From Halopseudomonas laoshanensis (GTDB lineage Bacteria; Pseudomonadota; Gammaproteobacteria; Pseudomonadales; Pseudomonadaceae): a DNA stretch of 64,000 nucleotides. The stretch spans positions 1,178,001 through 1,242,000 of the forward strand of contig NZ_QOVF01000001.1 in the NCBI RefSeq assembly GCF_008365385.1. Reading direction: 5' to 3'. Of the stretch, positions 47,015 through 56,013 are shown one piece after another. The position numbers and the translations under genes were made by a program. The notes beneath the pieces were generated by a model. The model was given only the letters and a program-made list of their open reading frames with translations, made no database searches and had not been told where the DNA came from. Every line of letters begins with the position of its first letter. Within the stretch, counting starts at the first letter, position 1.

Positions 47015-48262
47015 TCATAGAAACTGCCTGACCTTGGTCAGGGCTTCAAACAAACGATCAACGTCTGCGAAAGTATTGTAAATACTGAAACTGGCACGCA
47101 CCGTACCGGGTATGCCGTACTGATCCATGATCGGCTGCGCGCAATGGTTACCAGTACGCACCGCCACACCTTGCTGGTCGAGCAGCATGCCGACATCATG
47201 CGGGTGCGCCCCTTCCAGCAGAAAGCTCATGACGGCGGTTTTGTTCGCCGCCGTACCCACCAGTTTCAAGCCGGGCGTGGCCCGTGCCTTGTCTTCAGCA
47301 TACGCCAGCAACGCCTGCTCGTGGGCCGCTGCGGCTACGCGATCATAGCTGTTCACATAGTCCACCGCCGCGCCGAGGGCGATCACCCCGGCAATATCCG
47401 GCGTACCGGCTTCAAACTTGTAGGGCAACTGGTTATAAGTAGTGCCGGCGAAGCTGACGCTTTCGATCATCTCGCCACCGCCCTGGTAAGGCGGCATGCA
47501 CTCGAGCAGCTCGACCTTGCCATACAGCACGCCCAGGCCAGTCGGGCCGAACAGCTTGTGCGCGGAAAACACGTAAAAATCACAGTCCAGCGCCTGTACG
47601 TCCACCGCCCAATGGCTGATCCCCTGCGCACCGTCAATCATGCAGAGCGCGCCGGCTTCATGGGCCAAGCGGATGATGTCCTGGATCGGATTGATAGTAC
47701 CGAAGGCGTTGGAGACATGCCCGCAGGAGACCATCTTGACCCGCTCATCCAGCATCGCAGCGTAGGCGTCCATATCGATGGTGCCGGTCGCATCCACCGG
47801 GATGGCTTCCACTGTGGCGCCCTTCTCTGCCGCTACCATCTGCCAGGGCACGATATTCGAGTGGTGCTCCATGCCCGACACCAGCACCCGGTCACCCGGT
47901 TTCAGATTGGTCCGGCCCCAGGTAGCAGCGACAAGATTCAAGCCTTCTGTGGTGCCCTTGGTCCAGATCACCTGACGCGATTCGGCGGCGTTGATAAATG
48001 CCGCCACTTTGCTGCGTGCGTTCTCGAACTTCTCGGTCGCGCGCTCGGCCAGCGCATGCGCACCGCGGTGCACATTGCTGTTGTCGTGACGGTAATAATC
48101 AACAATTGCCTGAATCACCGCCTCGGGCTTCTGCGTCGTCGCCGCGTTATCCAGATACACCAGCGGGTGGCCATTGACCTGCTGATCGAGAATCGGAAAA
48201 TCCGCGCGAATACGCTCGGCATCAAAAGCCGGAGCGCCTTTCAGCGACACCTGCTCACTCAT
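47015..48262 (-). CDS. sufS: SufS cysteine desulfurase
   Basis: 415 residues, class V aminotransferase fold. PLP lysine in VFSAHKLFGPTG, catalytic cysteine in VRTGNHCAQP, plus YLDNAATTQKP and HHSNIVPWQ. Makes the persulfide handed to SufE. ATG at 48262 overlaps the end of sufD by eight bases and yields MSEQVSLKG; the reading frame extends upstream inside sufD without support. Confidence 0.95.
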   Translation of the reverse strand: MSEQVSLKGAPAFDAERIRADFPILDQQVNGHPLVYLDNAATTQKPEAVIQAIVDYYRHDNSNVHRGAHALAERATEKFENARSKVAAFINAAESRQVIWTKGTTEGLNLVAATWGRTNLKPGDRVLVSGMEHHSNIVPWQMVAAEKGATVEAIPVDATGTIDMDAYAAMLDERVKMVSCGHVSNAFGTINPIQDIIRLAHEAGALCMIDGAQGISHWAVDVQALDCDFYVFSAHKLFGPTGLGVLYGKVELLECMPPYQGGGEMIESVSFAGTTYNQLPYKFEAGTPDIAGVIALGAAVDYVNSYDRVAAAAHEQALLAYAEDKARATPGLKLVGTAANKTAVMSFLLEGAHPHDVGMLLDQQGVAVRTGNHCAQPIMDQYGIPGTVRASFSIYNTFADVDRLFEALTKVRQFL

Positions 48263-49565
48263 AGGCCAACTGCCCCAGCTCGGTGTCTTCACGCCCGAAC
48301 AGCGCCGCCAGACGTGGGCGCAGATAATGCTGAATCGCAGGCTCTGGCACATCGTTCAACAGTTCATTGATAAAGCCGAAACTGAGCATACTCATCGCAT
48401 CGGCCTTGGACACACCGCGGCTCTGCAGATAGAACAGCGAGGTCTGATCCAACTGACTGATGGTTGCACCGTGGGCACAACGCACATCGTCAGCATAAAT
48501 CTCCAGCTCAGGCTTGGTGTTGATCTCGGCCTGATGCGAGGTCAGCAGGTTCTTGTTGCTCAGCTCTGCCAGGGTTTTCTGCGCCTGCGGATGAATATGA
48601 ATCCGCCCGTTGAATACCGCTTTGGACGCATCGCCAACGATGCCGCGGAACACTTCATTGGTAGTGCAGTGCGGTACGCAGTGCTCAACGTTGGTGTGAT
48701 AGTCGATCAACTGCTTGTTGCGCGGCAGATAAACGCCGTGCAGCTCCAGGTGCGCGCCCTCGCCGCGGTGATTGACCTGATAATCAATGCGCTTGAGGCG
48801 GCTGCCCTGGGCCAGGGTAAAGCCGTAGAAGCGTGACGAGCGATGCAGGTCAACATGTACGCCACCCACATGCAGCAGGTCTTCCTGTTCCAGGTTGATG
48901 CGGTAATGCTGTACCTGCGCATTCGCACCCACCACCACTTCAGTCAGGGTGTTAACGAAGCCATTCTGCTGCTCGGTACTGGACAGAAAGTGTTCGATGA
49001 CTTCAGCCTGGCTGTTGTCATCCAGCACCATCAGCAGCCGCTGGTTACTCACAGCAGGCTCCGCCTCAGGGGTGGATACATTGAGGACATACACCGGCTT
49101 GGCAAGTTTCTGGCCGGCCGCCACATGTACCAGGATACCGTCGGCGGCCCAGGCGTTGCTCAACGCAGCAAACAGATGGCGCTCGGCGTCAACAACCTTG
49201 CCCAGATGCTGTTTGATCAGTTCGCTTTGCGCGGCGTCAGCATCGGCGAAGCGCACCACACCGTCAGGCAAAGCGCTGGAATGCTCGGCAGAGAACTGCC
49301 CATTGATAAACACCAGGCGCGTGGCATCCAGTTCTTCAATCGGCTCGATACCCTGCTGCCAGTCGCCACTGGGCTTGACCGCCCATTGGCTGGGGCAGTC
49401 ATTTTGCAGCGGCGTCAGCGGGGTGTATTTCCACATTTCCGTCTTGCGCGTCGGCCAGGCGGTCGCAGCCCAACGGGCAGCACCCTGCTCACGCAGCGGC
49501 GCTAGCCATTCGGGGCTGCTCTGCTGTTCTGCCAGTGCCAGCGCATGTCGTTGAAAATCTGTCAT
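48255..49565 (-). CDS. sufD: SufD, Fe-S scaffold subunit
   Basis: 436 residues. SufB/D-family beta-helix with C-terminal family block CAHGATISQLDQTSLFYLQSRG and FINELLNDVP. Forms SufBC2D with SufB and SufC. Start at 49565, four bases after sufC; the frame runs 60 codons further back inside sufC on the same strand, which is not a gene. Confidence 0.95.
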   Translation of the reverse strand: MTDFQRHALALAEQQSSPEWLAPLREQGAARWAATAWPTRKTEMWKYTPLTPLQNDCPSQWAVKPSGDWQQGIEPIEELDATRLVFINGQFSAEHSSALPDGVVRFADADAAQSELIKQHLGKVVDAERHLFAALSNAWAADGILVHVAAGQKLAKPVYVLNVSTPEAEPAVSNQRLLMVLDDNSQAEVIEHFLSSTEQQNGFVNTLTEVVVGANAQVQHYRINLEQEDLLHVGGVHVDLHRSSRFYGFTLAQGSRLKRIDYQVNHRGEGAHLELHGVYLPRNKQLIDYHTNVEHCVPHCTTNEVFRGIVGDASKAVFNGRIHIHPQAQKTLAELSNKNLLTSHQAEINTKPELEIYADDVRCAHGATISQLDQTSLFYLQSRGVSKADAMSMLSFGFINELLNDVPEPAIQHYLRPRLAALFGREDTELGQLAYE

Positions 49566-49569
49566 AGGT

Positions 49570-50325
49570 TCAAGCAACCTCGTTTTCCAGCCAGCCGTAG
49601 CCTTTGGCTTCCAACTCCAGAGCCAGGCTCTTGTCGCCGGATTTGACGATGCGGCCGCCGGCCAGCACATGTACGTAGTCCGGCACGATATAGTCGAGCA
49701 GACGCTGGTAGTGGGTAACGACGATAAAGCTGCGCTCGCTGTCACGCATGCTGTTCACGCCATCGGCGACTACCTGCAGGGCGTCGATATCCAGCCCTGA
49801 GTCGGTCTCGTCAAGAATGCACAGCGACGGCTCAAGCAGCATCATCTGCATGATCTCGTTGCGCTTCTTCTCGCCACCAGAAAAACCTTCATTGACGCCG
49901 CGCTTGAGGAAGCTCGCATCCAGATCTACGCGCTTGCTGGTCTCACGCGCGAGCTTCATGAACTCCACCGAAGACAGCTCCGGCAAACCCGCGTGCTTGC
50001 GCTTGGCATCCAGGGATACCTTGAGAAATTCCATGTTGCTAACGCCGGGGATCTCGACCGGGTACTGAAACGCCAGAAACAAGCCTTCACGAGCACGTTC
50101 TTCGGTATCCAGTTCCAGCAGGTTCTGGCCCTTGAACGTGATGGTACCGCCGGTGGCTTCGTAACCGGGGCGGCCAGACAATACATTGCCCAGCGTGCTC
50201 TTGCCTGAACCGTTAGGGCCCATGATGGCGTGCACTTCACCCGGTTTGATGTCGATACTCAAACCCTTGAGAATATCTTCATCCTTATCACCCACTTTCG
50301 CGTACAAATCCTTGATATGTAACAT
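49570..50325 (-). CDS. sufC: SufC, ATPase of the SufBCD complex
   Basis: 251 residues. ABC ATPase with Walker A GPNGSGKS, signature FSGGEKKRNEI, Walker B CILDETDSGLDID and VTHYQRLL. Soluble, drives cluster assembly on SufB/SufD. ATG at 50325 is eight bases after CAGG; a GTG two codons earlier is possible. Confidence 0.96.
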   Translation of the reverse strand: MLHIKDLYAKVGDKDEDILKGLSIDIKPGEVHAIMGPNGSGKSTLGNVLSGRPGYEATGGTITFKGQNLLELDTEERAREGLFLAFQYPVEIPGVSNMEFLKVSLDAKRKHAGLPELSSVEFMKLARETSKRVDLDASFLKRGVNEGFSGGEKKRNEIMQMMLLEPSLCILDETDSGLDIDALQVVADGVNSMRDSERSFIVVTHYQRLLDYIVPDYVHVLAGGRIVKSGDKSLALELEAKGYGWLENEVA

Positions 50326-50377
50326 ATTCACTGCCTGATAACTGTTGAATTAAAGGGAGGCCAGTCGTTGATTCGGG

Positions 50378-51814
50378 TTAACCCACCGAACCTTCCAGAC
50401 TGACTTCCAGCAACTTGCCCGCTTCCACCGCAAACTCCATCGGCAACTCCTTGAACACCTCACGGCAGAAACCGTTGACGATCATGGAGATGGCCTTTTC
50501 CGCATCCAGGCCGCGTTGCTGGCACAAGAACATCTGGTCGTCGCTGACCTTGGAGGTGGTCGCTTCGTGCTCGACCACAGCCGTTGGATTGCGGCTTTCG
50601 ATATACGGGAAGGTATGCGCACCACACTGATCGCCGATCAGCAGGGAATCGCACTGGGTGAAGTTACGCGCACCGTCCGCACCCGGGTTGAAACGCACCA
50701 ACCCGCGGTAGGCACTGTTACTGCGACCCGCCGAAATACCCTTGGCGATGATCGTCGAGCGGGTGTTCTTGCCCAGGTGGATCATCTTGGTGCCGGTATC
50801 GGCCTGCTGAAAATTATTGGTCAGCGCCACCGAGTAGAACTCGCCGACGCTGTTATCACCCTTGAGAATGCAGCTGGGATACTTCCAGGTTACGGCAGAG
50901 CCGGTTTCAACCTGGGTCCAGGAAATTTTCGCGTTGGTGTGGCAGATCCCGCGCTTGGTCACGAAGTTGTAAATGCCGCCCTTGCCTTCCGCGTTACCCG
51001 GATACCAGTTCTGCACGGTCGAGTACTTGATGGTTGCGTTATCCAGCGCCACCAACTCGACGACCGCCGCGTGCAGCTGATTTTCATCGCGCATGGGGGC
51101 GGTACAGCCTTCGAGGTAGCTCACATGCGAGCCTTCCTCGGCAATGATCAGCGTGCGCTCGAACTGCCCGGTGTTCATTTCGTTGATGCGGAAGTAGGTT
51201 GAAAGCTCCATCGGGCAACGCACGCCCTTGGGGATGTAGACAAAGGAGCCGTCCGAAAACACCGCGGAGTTCAGGGCGGCGTAGTAGTTGTCTTTCTGCG
51301 GAACAACACTACCCAGGTACTTTTTCACCAATTCGGGGCAACGGTGTACTGCCTCGCTGATCGGGCAGAAGATAACGCCCGCTTCTTCCAGCTTGGCGCG
51401 AAAGGTGGTTACTACCGAGACTGAGTCGAATACCGCGTCGACGGCCACGCCAGCGAGCATTTCCTGCTCGTGCAACGGAATGCCCAGCTTTTCGTAGGTC
51501 GCGATCAGTTCAGGATCAACTTCGGCCAGGCTCTTGGGTTTGTCAGCCATGCTTTTCGGCGAGGAGAAGTACGAGACGGCCTGAAAATCGATCTCTGGGT
51601 AATGCACGTGGGCCCAGGTCGGTTCTTCCATTTCCTGCCAGGCGCGGAAGGCTTTCAATCGCCACTCGAGCAACCACTCCGGCTCACCCTTCTTCTCTGA
51701 GATGAAGCGCACAACGCTTTCATCCAGACCGGGCGGCAAAGTATCGGACTCGATGGCTGAATGAAATCCAGCCGCATAGTCCTTCTTGATAAGACTCTCG
51801 ACTTGTTCAGTCAC
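50378..51814 (-). CDS. sufB: SufB, Fe-S scaffold subunit
   Basis: 478 residues. Core scaffold on which the cluster is built. Family blocks [37 protein letters not shown] and [23 protein letters not shown]; the conserved acceptor cysteine lies in [12 protein letters not shown] start with a GAGGTGA site. First structural gene of the operon, 126 bp after iscR with a hairpin in between. Confidence 0.96.
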   Translation of the reverse strand: MTEQVESLIKKDYAAGFHSAIESDTLPPGLDESVVRFISEKKGEPEWLLEWRLKAFRAWQEMEEPTWAHVHYPEIDFQAVSYFSSPKSMADKPKSLAEVDPELIATYEKLGIPLHEQEMLAGVAVDAVFDSVSVVTTFRAKLEEAGVIFCPISEAVHRCPELVKKYLGSVVPQKDNYYAALNSAVFSDGSFVYIPKGVRCPMELSTYFRINEMNTGQFERTLIIAEEGSHVSYLEGCTAPMRDENQLHAAVVELVALDNATIKYSTVQNWYPGNAEGKGGIYNFVTKRGICHTNAKISWTQVETGSAVTWKYPSCILKGDNSVGEFYSVALTNNFQQADTGTKMIHLGKNTRSTIIAKGISAGRSNSAYRGLVRFNPGADGARNFTQCDSLLIGDQCGAHTFPYIESRNPTAVVEHEATTSKVSDDQMFLCQQRGLDAEKAISMIVNGFCREVFKELPMEFAVEAGKLLEVSLEGSVG

Positions 51815-51872
51815 GGTATCACCTCAATCAGGCAGCCAGAGCAAACGGCTCGGCTGCTACGTCAAATCAGGC

Positions 51873-51914
51873 TTGCTGGCGCTACTGCCCCGGTGTCGGG
51901 GCTACCGCCAGCAA
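51873..51914 (-). other. Strong hairpin between iscR and sufB
   Basis: TTGCTGGCG at 51873-51881 pairs with CGCCAGCAA at 51906-51914, and inside it GCCCCG pairs with CGGGGC around a GTGT loop. No T-tract on the minus strand, so it is more likely an attenuator, processing or stability element than a full terminator. Confidence 0.5.
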
Positions 51915-51940
51915 AGATAGAGCGGCTCTTGCAGGCCGCT

Positions 51941-52423
51941 TCAGATAATGCGCTGTAGCTCGGACACGGTCTGGCTACTGATCGCGCCTGCCCTGTCCTG
52001 ACGATTGCGCACACGTTGAATATCTTCGCGAGACACCAGATCAGCCAGGCTGATATCGCTCAGAAATTGATGCAACCGGTCACTCAGATCGGACCACAGA
52101 TGGTGTGTCAGGCAAACTTCACCCTGCTGGCAGTCACCCCGACCCAGGCAGCGGGTAGCGTCCATGGAGTCATTCACAGCTTCGACAATTTGCGCGACAC
52201 TGATCGCAGCGGGACCACCAGCCAGTCGGTAACCACCACCCGGCCCTCTGACACTCTCCACCAAACGACAACGGCGCAGTTTGGCGAACAGCTGTTCGAG
52301 ATAGGAGATGGACACGCCCTGACGCTGCGAAATATCGGCCAGGGTAATGGGGCCCTGATCTTCGTGCAGTGCCAGATCGAGCATCGCTGTCACCGCGTAG
52401 CGGCCTTTAGTGGTCAATCGCAT
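51941..52423 (-). CDS. iscR: IscR-type Rrf2 repressor controlling the SUF operon
   Basis: 160 residues. Rrf2 winged helix ([39 protein letters not shown]) and the three Fe-S cysteines [13 protein letters not shown] spaced as in IscR. Binds a [2Fe-2S] cluster and represses its own operon when clusters are sufficient. Start at 52423 gives the canonical N terminus; the frame continues 16 codons upstream without support. A type-1 IscR site overlaps its promoter. Confidence 0.93.
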   Translation of the reverse strand: MRLTTKGRYAVTAMLDLALHEDQGPITLADISQRQGVSISYLEQLFAKLRRCRLVESVRGPGGGYRLAGGPAAISVAQIVEAVNDSMDATRCLGRGDCQQGEVCLTHHLWSDLSDRLHQFLSDISLADLVSREDIQRVRNRQDRAGAISSQTVSELQRII

Positions 52424-52455
52424 TGGCAATCCCGAGCCGGTTGAACATGCTGGCC

Positions 52456-52484
52456 ATGATGCAATAGCCAAGCAATTTAGTCAA
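52456..52484 (-). promoter_or_regulatory. iscR-suf promoter
   Basis: On the minus strand TTGACT, 17-bp spacer, CATCAT, about 33 bp upstream of the iscR start. The -35 lies inside the IscR operator, as in E. coli iscR. Confidence 0.55.
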
Positions 52485-52488
52485 GTAT
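52464..52488 (-). promoter_or_regulatory. Type-1 IscR operator
   Basis: 25-bp site on the minus strand beginning ATACTTGACTAAAT and ending GGCTAT. It fits 22 of 25 positions of the E. coli type-1 consensus as I recall it (ATASYYGACT, then a mirrored AGTCRRSTAT). 41 bp upstream of iscR. Confidence 0.75.
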
Positions 52489-52694
52489 TCGACCGCCCCA
52501 GGAAGCGCTAAACGCGGGCATTATAAAGACATTTGGCTCTCGGCTGAACAGCCATTGCGCTGATAGCGACAGGCTATTTTCATCCAGAACACCGCTTAAA
52601 ACATAAAATGCCTGATACTTAGGTGCAGGTATGCCGCAGGTAGTGCTATCGTTTTGGCTGAACTGCGAACAGTACAATAAGGAGTCTATTTAGC

Positions 52695-54131
52695 ATGAGT
52701 CACTACACCGAGTTCTTTATCAACGGCCAATGGGTTAAACCCAAGGGCGAGCAGACCCTGGACGTTATCAATCCAGCCAATGAAGAAGTGGCTGCGACCA
52801 TCGCCCTGGGCAACAAGGAAGATGTGGATCTGGCGGTCGAAGCCGCGCGCAAGGCGTTTGAAACCTATTCCCAGACCAGCCGCGAAGAGCGTATTGCGCT
52901 GCTGGAGAAAGTGCTGGCGGTGATGACCAAGCGTCAGCCCGATCTGGCCAAAGCCATCTCCATCGAGATGGGCGCACCCGCCAAGCTGGCGAAGGCCGCG
53001 CAAGCCCCATCAGGCATCGGGCATTTTTCCGCGGCGCTGGATGCATTGAAAGAGTTCAAGTTTGAAGAAGAGATCGGTACTACTCTGGTGGTCAAGGAGC
53101 CTATCGGTGTCTGCGGTCTGATCACCCCCTGGAACTGGCCGATGAACCAGATGGCCTGCAAAGTCGCTCCTGCCCTGGCCACCGGCTGCACCATGGTACT
53201 GAAGCCGTCCGAAGTGGCGCCGCTGTCCGCGCTGATTCTGGCCGAGATACTTGAGGAAGCGGGCGTTCCCGCCGGCGTATTCAACCTGGTGAATGGCGAT
53301 GGCCCAACCGTGGGCGCGGCCATGTCTTCGCACCCGGGTATCGATATGATGTCCTTCACTGGCTCCACCGGTGCGGGTCGTCAGGTGATGAAATCCGGTG
53401 CAGACACCATCAAGCGTGTGGCCCTGGAACTGGGCGGCAAGTCAGCCAATATTCTGCTGGATGACGTCAACTTCGAGAAAATGGTTGGTCACGCGGTCAT
53501 GTCTTGCATGAACAACAGCGGCCAATCCTGCAACGCTCCTACCCGTCTGCTGGTGCCTAACAGCCGTATGGAAGAAGTCGCAGAAATCGCCAAGACCGTC
53601 GCTGCCAAGGTGAAGGCTGGCGATCCCGATGCAGAAGATACCGTGATCGGTCCAGTGGTTTCCAAGGCGCAGTGGAGCAAGATCCAGGGTTTGATCCAGG
53701 ATGGCATTGCGGAAAACGCCAAGCTGATTGTCGGTGGTCCGGATCGTCCTGAGGGTCTGACCAAGGGCTATTACGTCAAGCCGACCATCTTCAGCCACGT
53801 GACCAACGATATGACCATCGCCCGGGAAGAAGTTTTCGGCCCGGTGTTGGTAATCATCGGTTATGAGAATGACGATGAAGCCGTGCGCATTGCCAATGAC
53901 ACCAATTACGGCCTGTCTGGCTATGTGTCGTCGGCAAATCTGGATCGCGCACGCAATGTGGCCCGCCGCATCCGTACCGGCATGGTTCACCTCAACGGAG
54001 CCCCGCTGGACAACAAGGCACCCTTCGGTGGTTACAAGGAGTCAGGCAATGGCCGCGAGTGGGGTCACTATGGCTTTGAGGACTTCCTGGAAGTTAAATC
54101 CATCTATGGGTATAACGTGAAGCAGGCTTAA
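52695..54131 (+). CDS. NAD(P)-dependent aldehyde dehydrogenase
   Basis: 478 residues. ALDH superfamily with the catalytic glutamate in LELGGKSAN, cysteine in NNSGQSCNAPTR, cofactor-fold FTGSTGAGRQV and the C-terminal PFGGYKESGNGREWG. Substrate cannot be assigned; neighbours give no clear pathway. Divergent from iscR; ribosome site AAGGAG lies about ten bases before the ATG. Own strong terminator. Confidence 0.92.
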   Translation: MSHYTEFFINGQWVKPKGEQTLDVINPANEEVAATIALGNKEDVDLAVEAARKAFETYSQTSREERIALLEKVLAVMTKRQPDLAKAISIEMGAPAKLAKAAQAPSGIGHFSAALDALKEFKFEEEIGTTLVVKEPIGVCGLITPWNWPMNQMACKVAPALATGCTMVLKPSEVAPLSALILAEILEEAGVPAGVFNLVNGDGPTVGAAMSSHPGIDMMSFTGSTGAGRQVMKSGADTIKRVALELGGKSANILLDDVNFEKMVGHAVMSCMNNSGQSCNAPTRLLVPNSRMEEVAEIAKTVAAKVKAGDPDAEDTVIGPVVSKAQWSKIQGLIQDGIAENAKLIVGGPDRPEGLTKGYYVKPTIFSHVTNDMTIAREEVFGPVLVIIGYENDDEAVRIANDTNYGLSGYVSSANLDRARNVARRIRTGMVHLNGAPLDNKAPFGGYKESGNGREWGHYGFEDFLEVKSIYGYNVKQA

Positions 54132-54176
54132 GGGCCTAACGACCAGCTTCATGCGATAACCTGCAAGCGAGACCCG

Positions 54177-54203
54177 AACCCCGGCTTAATGCCGGGGTTT
54201 TTG
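54177..54203 (+). terminator. Intrinsic terminator after the aldehyde dehydrogenase
   Basis: AACCCCGGC, loop TTAAT, GCCGGGGTT and further Ts. It lies between convergent genes and probably also serves pntB on the other strand (preceding AA). Confidence 0.92.
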
Positions 54204-54251
54204 CGTTTGGCCTACGACGGGATACCTGCAGCTTGCCGCCAGGGTGGCAAG

Positions 54252-55676
54252 CTAGCCCAGCGACTTCACCGCTTCGATCATCTGCGCCATGACCTTCTGC
54301 GCATCGCCGTAGACCATCGAAGTATTTTCGGCATAGAACAGCTCGTTCTCGACCCCGGAATAGCCTTTGCCTTGCCCGCGTTTAACCACGTAAGCCTGAT
54401 GCGCCATGTCGACATTGAGAATCGGCATACCATAGATCGGGCTGGATTTGCGCGTGCGAGCGGCGGGATTGACCACATCGTTGGCACCTAGCACGATGGC
54501 GACGTCGGCCTGGGCGAAGTCTTCGTTGATGTCTTCCAGGTCGTGGATGATGTCGTAGGGCACGCCGGCTTCCGCCAGCAATACGTTCATATGCCCAGGC
54601 ATGCGTCCTGCAACCGGGTGAATAGCGAATTTGACGTCCACGCCCTGTTTTTGCAGCAACTTAACGAACTCGTACAGCTTATGCTGAGCCTGTGCTACAG
54701 CCAGGCCATAGCCAGGCACGATGATTACCTTGCTCGCGTAGTACATGGCAATGGCTGCATCGGAGGCTTCGGCCGCCTTCATGCTGCCTTCGATATCCGA
54801 GTCACCTTCCCCGCCGCTTTCACCAAACTGGCTGAAGATCACATTCGACACCGGGCGGTTCATGGCTTTGGCCATCATTAGCGTCAGCAAGGTACCAGCC
54901 GAACCCACTACAGTACCGGCAATGATCATCGCCGGGTTCTGCAATACAAAACCCTCGAAAGCGACTGCCAGGCCGGTAAAGGCGTTATACAGAGAAATGA
55001 CCACGGGCATATCGGCGCCGCCGATGGGTGTGGTCAGCATTACGCCCAGCACCAGCGCAAGAATGAAAAACAGCGAGATCAACAGCATGGACACTTCACC
55101 ACCGGTCACGCCTGCCGTGGTGATGGCTGCGCCCAACCCCAGAGCCGCGAAAAACAGCACCGCATTGATCAACTGTTGCCCAGGTAGTCGTATGGTTTTG
55201 CTCATGCGCCCATCGAGTTTGGCCCAGGCGACCAGCGAACCGGACAGCGCAACAGCGCCTATCAAACCGCCGAGTACCGCCAGCACACTCACCACCACGC
55301 CATGCGACTGGGCATTGCCCGAGAACAGCTCAATGGCCGCAATCGCCGCGGCGGCGCCGCCGCCCATACCGTTATAAAGCGCAACCATCTGCGGCATGTC
55401 AGTCATCGCGACTTTCTTGCCGCTATACCAGGCCCAGCCGACGCCAAGCCCGAGAGCAATCATCACCAGGCCCAGATTCAAGGCCACATGCGGCTGTGCC
55501 CGCTCATTGACGTCCAGGCCGTATAGAAAGGCCACCACCACAGCCAGCACCATGCCCCAGCCCGCGACAACAATGCCCGAACGCGCGGTTTTTGGGCTGG
55601 CCATGCGCTTCAGACCATAGATAAACAACAATGCGGCTATGAAATACGCCCCTTCGATAATCAGACTGGTATCCAT
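54252..55676 (-). CDS. pntB: NAD(P) transhydrogenase beta subunit
   Basis: 474 residues. N-terminal half has about nine membrane segments; C-terminal domain III binds NADP(H) (IVPGYGLAVAQAQHK; HPVAGRMPGHMNVLLAEA; VLGANDVVNPAA). Couples proton entry to hydride transfer from NADH to NADP+. Third gene of pntAa-pntAb-pntB with a two-base gap. Confidence 0.96.
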   Translation of the reverse strand: MDTSLIIEGAYFIAALLFIYGLKRMASPKTARSGIVVAGWGMVLAVVVAFLYGLDVNERAQPHVALNLGLVMIALGLGVGWAWYSGKKVAMTDMPQMVALYNGMGGGAAAAIAAIELFSGNAQSHGVVVSVLAVLGGLIGAVALSGSLVAWAKLDGRMSKTIRLPGQQLINAVLFFAALGLGAAITTAGVTGGEVSMLLISLFFILALVLGVMLTTPIGGADMPVVISLYNAFTGLAVAFEGFVLQNPAMIIAGTVVGSAGTLLTLMMAKAMNRPVSNVIFSQFGESGGEGDSDIEGSMKAAEASDAAIAMYYASKVIIVPGYGLAVAQAQHKLYEFVKLLQKQGVDVKFAIHPVAGRMPGHMNVLLAEAGVPYDIIHDLEDINEDFAQADVAIVLGANDVVNPAARTRKSSPIYGMPILNVDMAHQAYVVKRGQGKGYSGVENELFYAENTSMVYGDAQKVMAQMIEAVKSLG

Positions 55677-55678
55677 AA

Positions 55679-56011
55679 CTACTCCTTGTCTGCCGAAGAG
55701 GATTGATCCGCTTTCTTGTCACTGGACTTGAACATCTCCAGCATGCGTTCGGTAACGACATAGCCGCCAGCGGCGTTGCCGGCACCCAGAAGCACGCCGA
55801 AGAAGCCGATCACCTGTTCTAGTGGAGTGGCCGCGTTGAGCAACGCCCACATGGCGCCGACGACGACGATGCCGTGGATAAAATTCGAACCGGACATGAG
55901 TGGCGTGTGCAGAATCGCCGGCACCCGGCCGATGATTTCGTAGCCGGTAAAGGCCGCCAGCATAAAGATGTAGAGTGCAACGAAACCGGTAATGGTTGTG
56001 GTCACGTCCAT
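55679..56011 (-). CDS. pntAb: NAD(P) transhydrogenase subunit alpha part 2 (membrane part)
   Basis: 110 residues, three membrane segments (FVALYIFMLAAFTGYEII; NFIHGIVVVGAMWALL; VIGFFGVLLGAGNAAGGYV). In many bacteria alpha is split into a soluble and this membrane subunit. GGGGGAG lies seven bases before the ATG at 56011; the ATG at 56017 overlaps the pntAa stop (ATGA) but is only one base from the site. Confidence 0.92.
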   Translation of the reverse strand: MDVTTTITGFVALYIFMLAAFTGYEIIGRVPAILHTPLMSGSNFIHGIVVVGAMWALLNAATPLEQVIGFFGVLLGAGNAAGGYVVTERMLEMFKSSDKKADQSSSADKE

Positions 56012-56013
56012 GG

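Noticed and set aside
47144..48370. Long plus-strand open frame opposite sufS
   Set aside because: Shadow of sufS in the complementary frame; no recognisable protein, as with similar long frames opposite clpA, ppsA and pntB.
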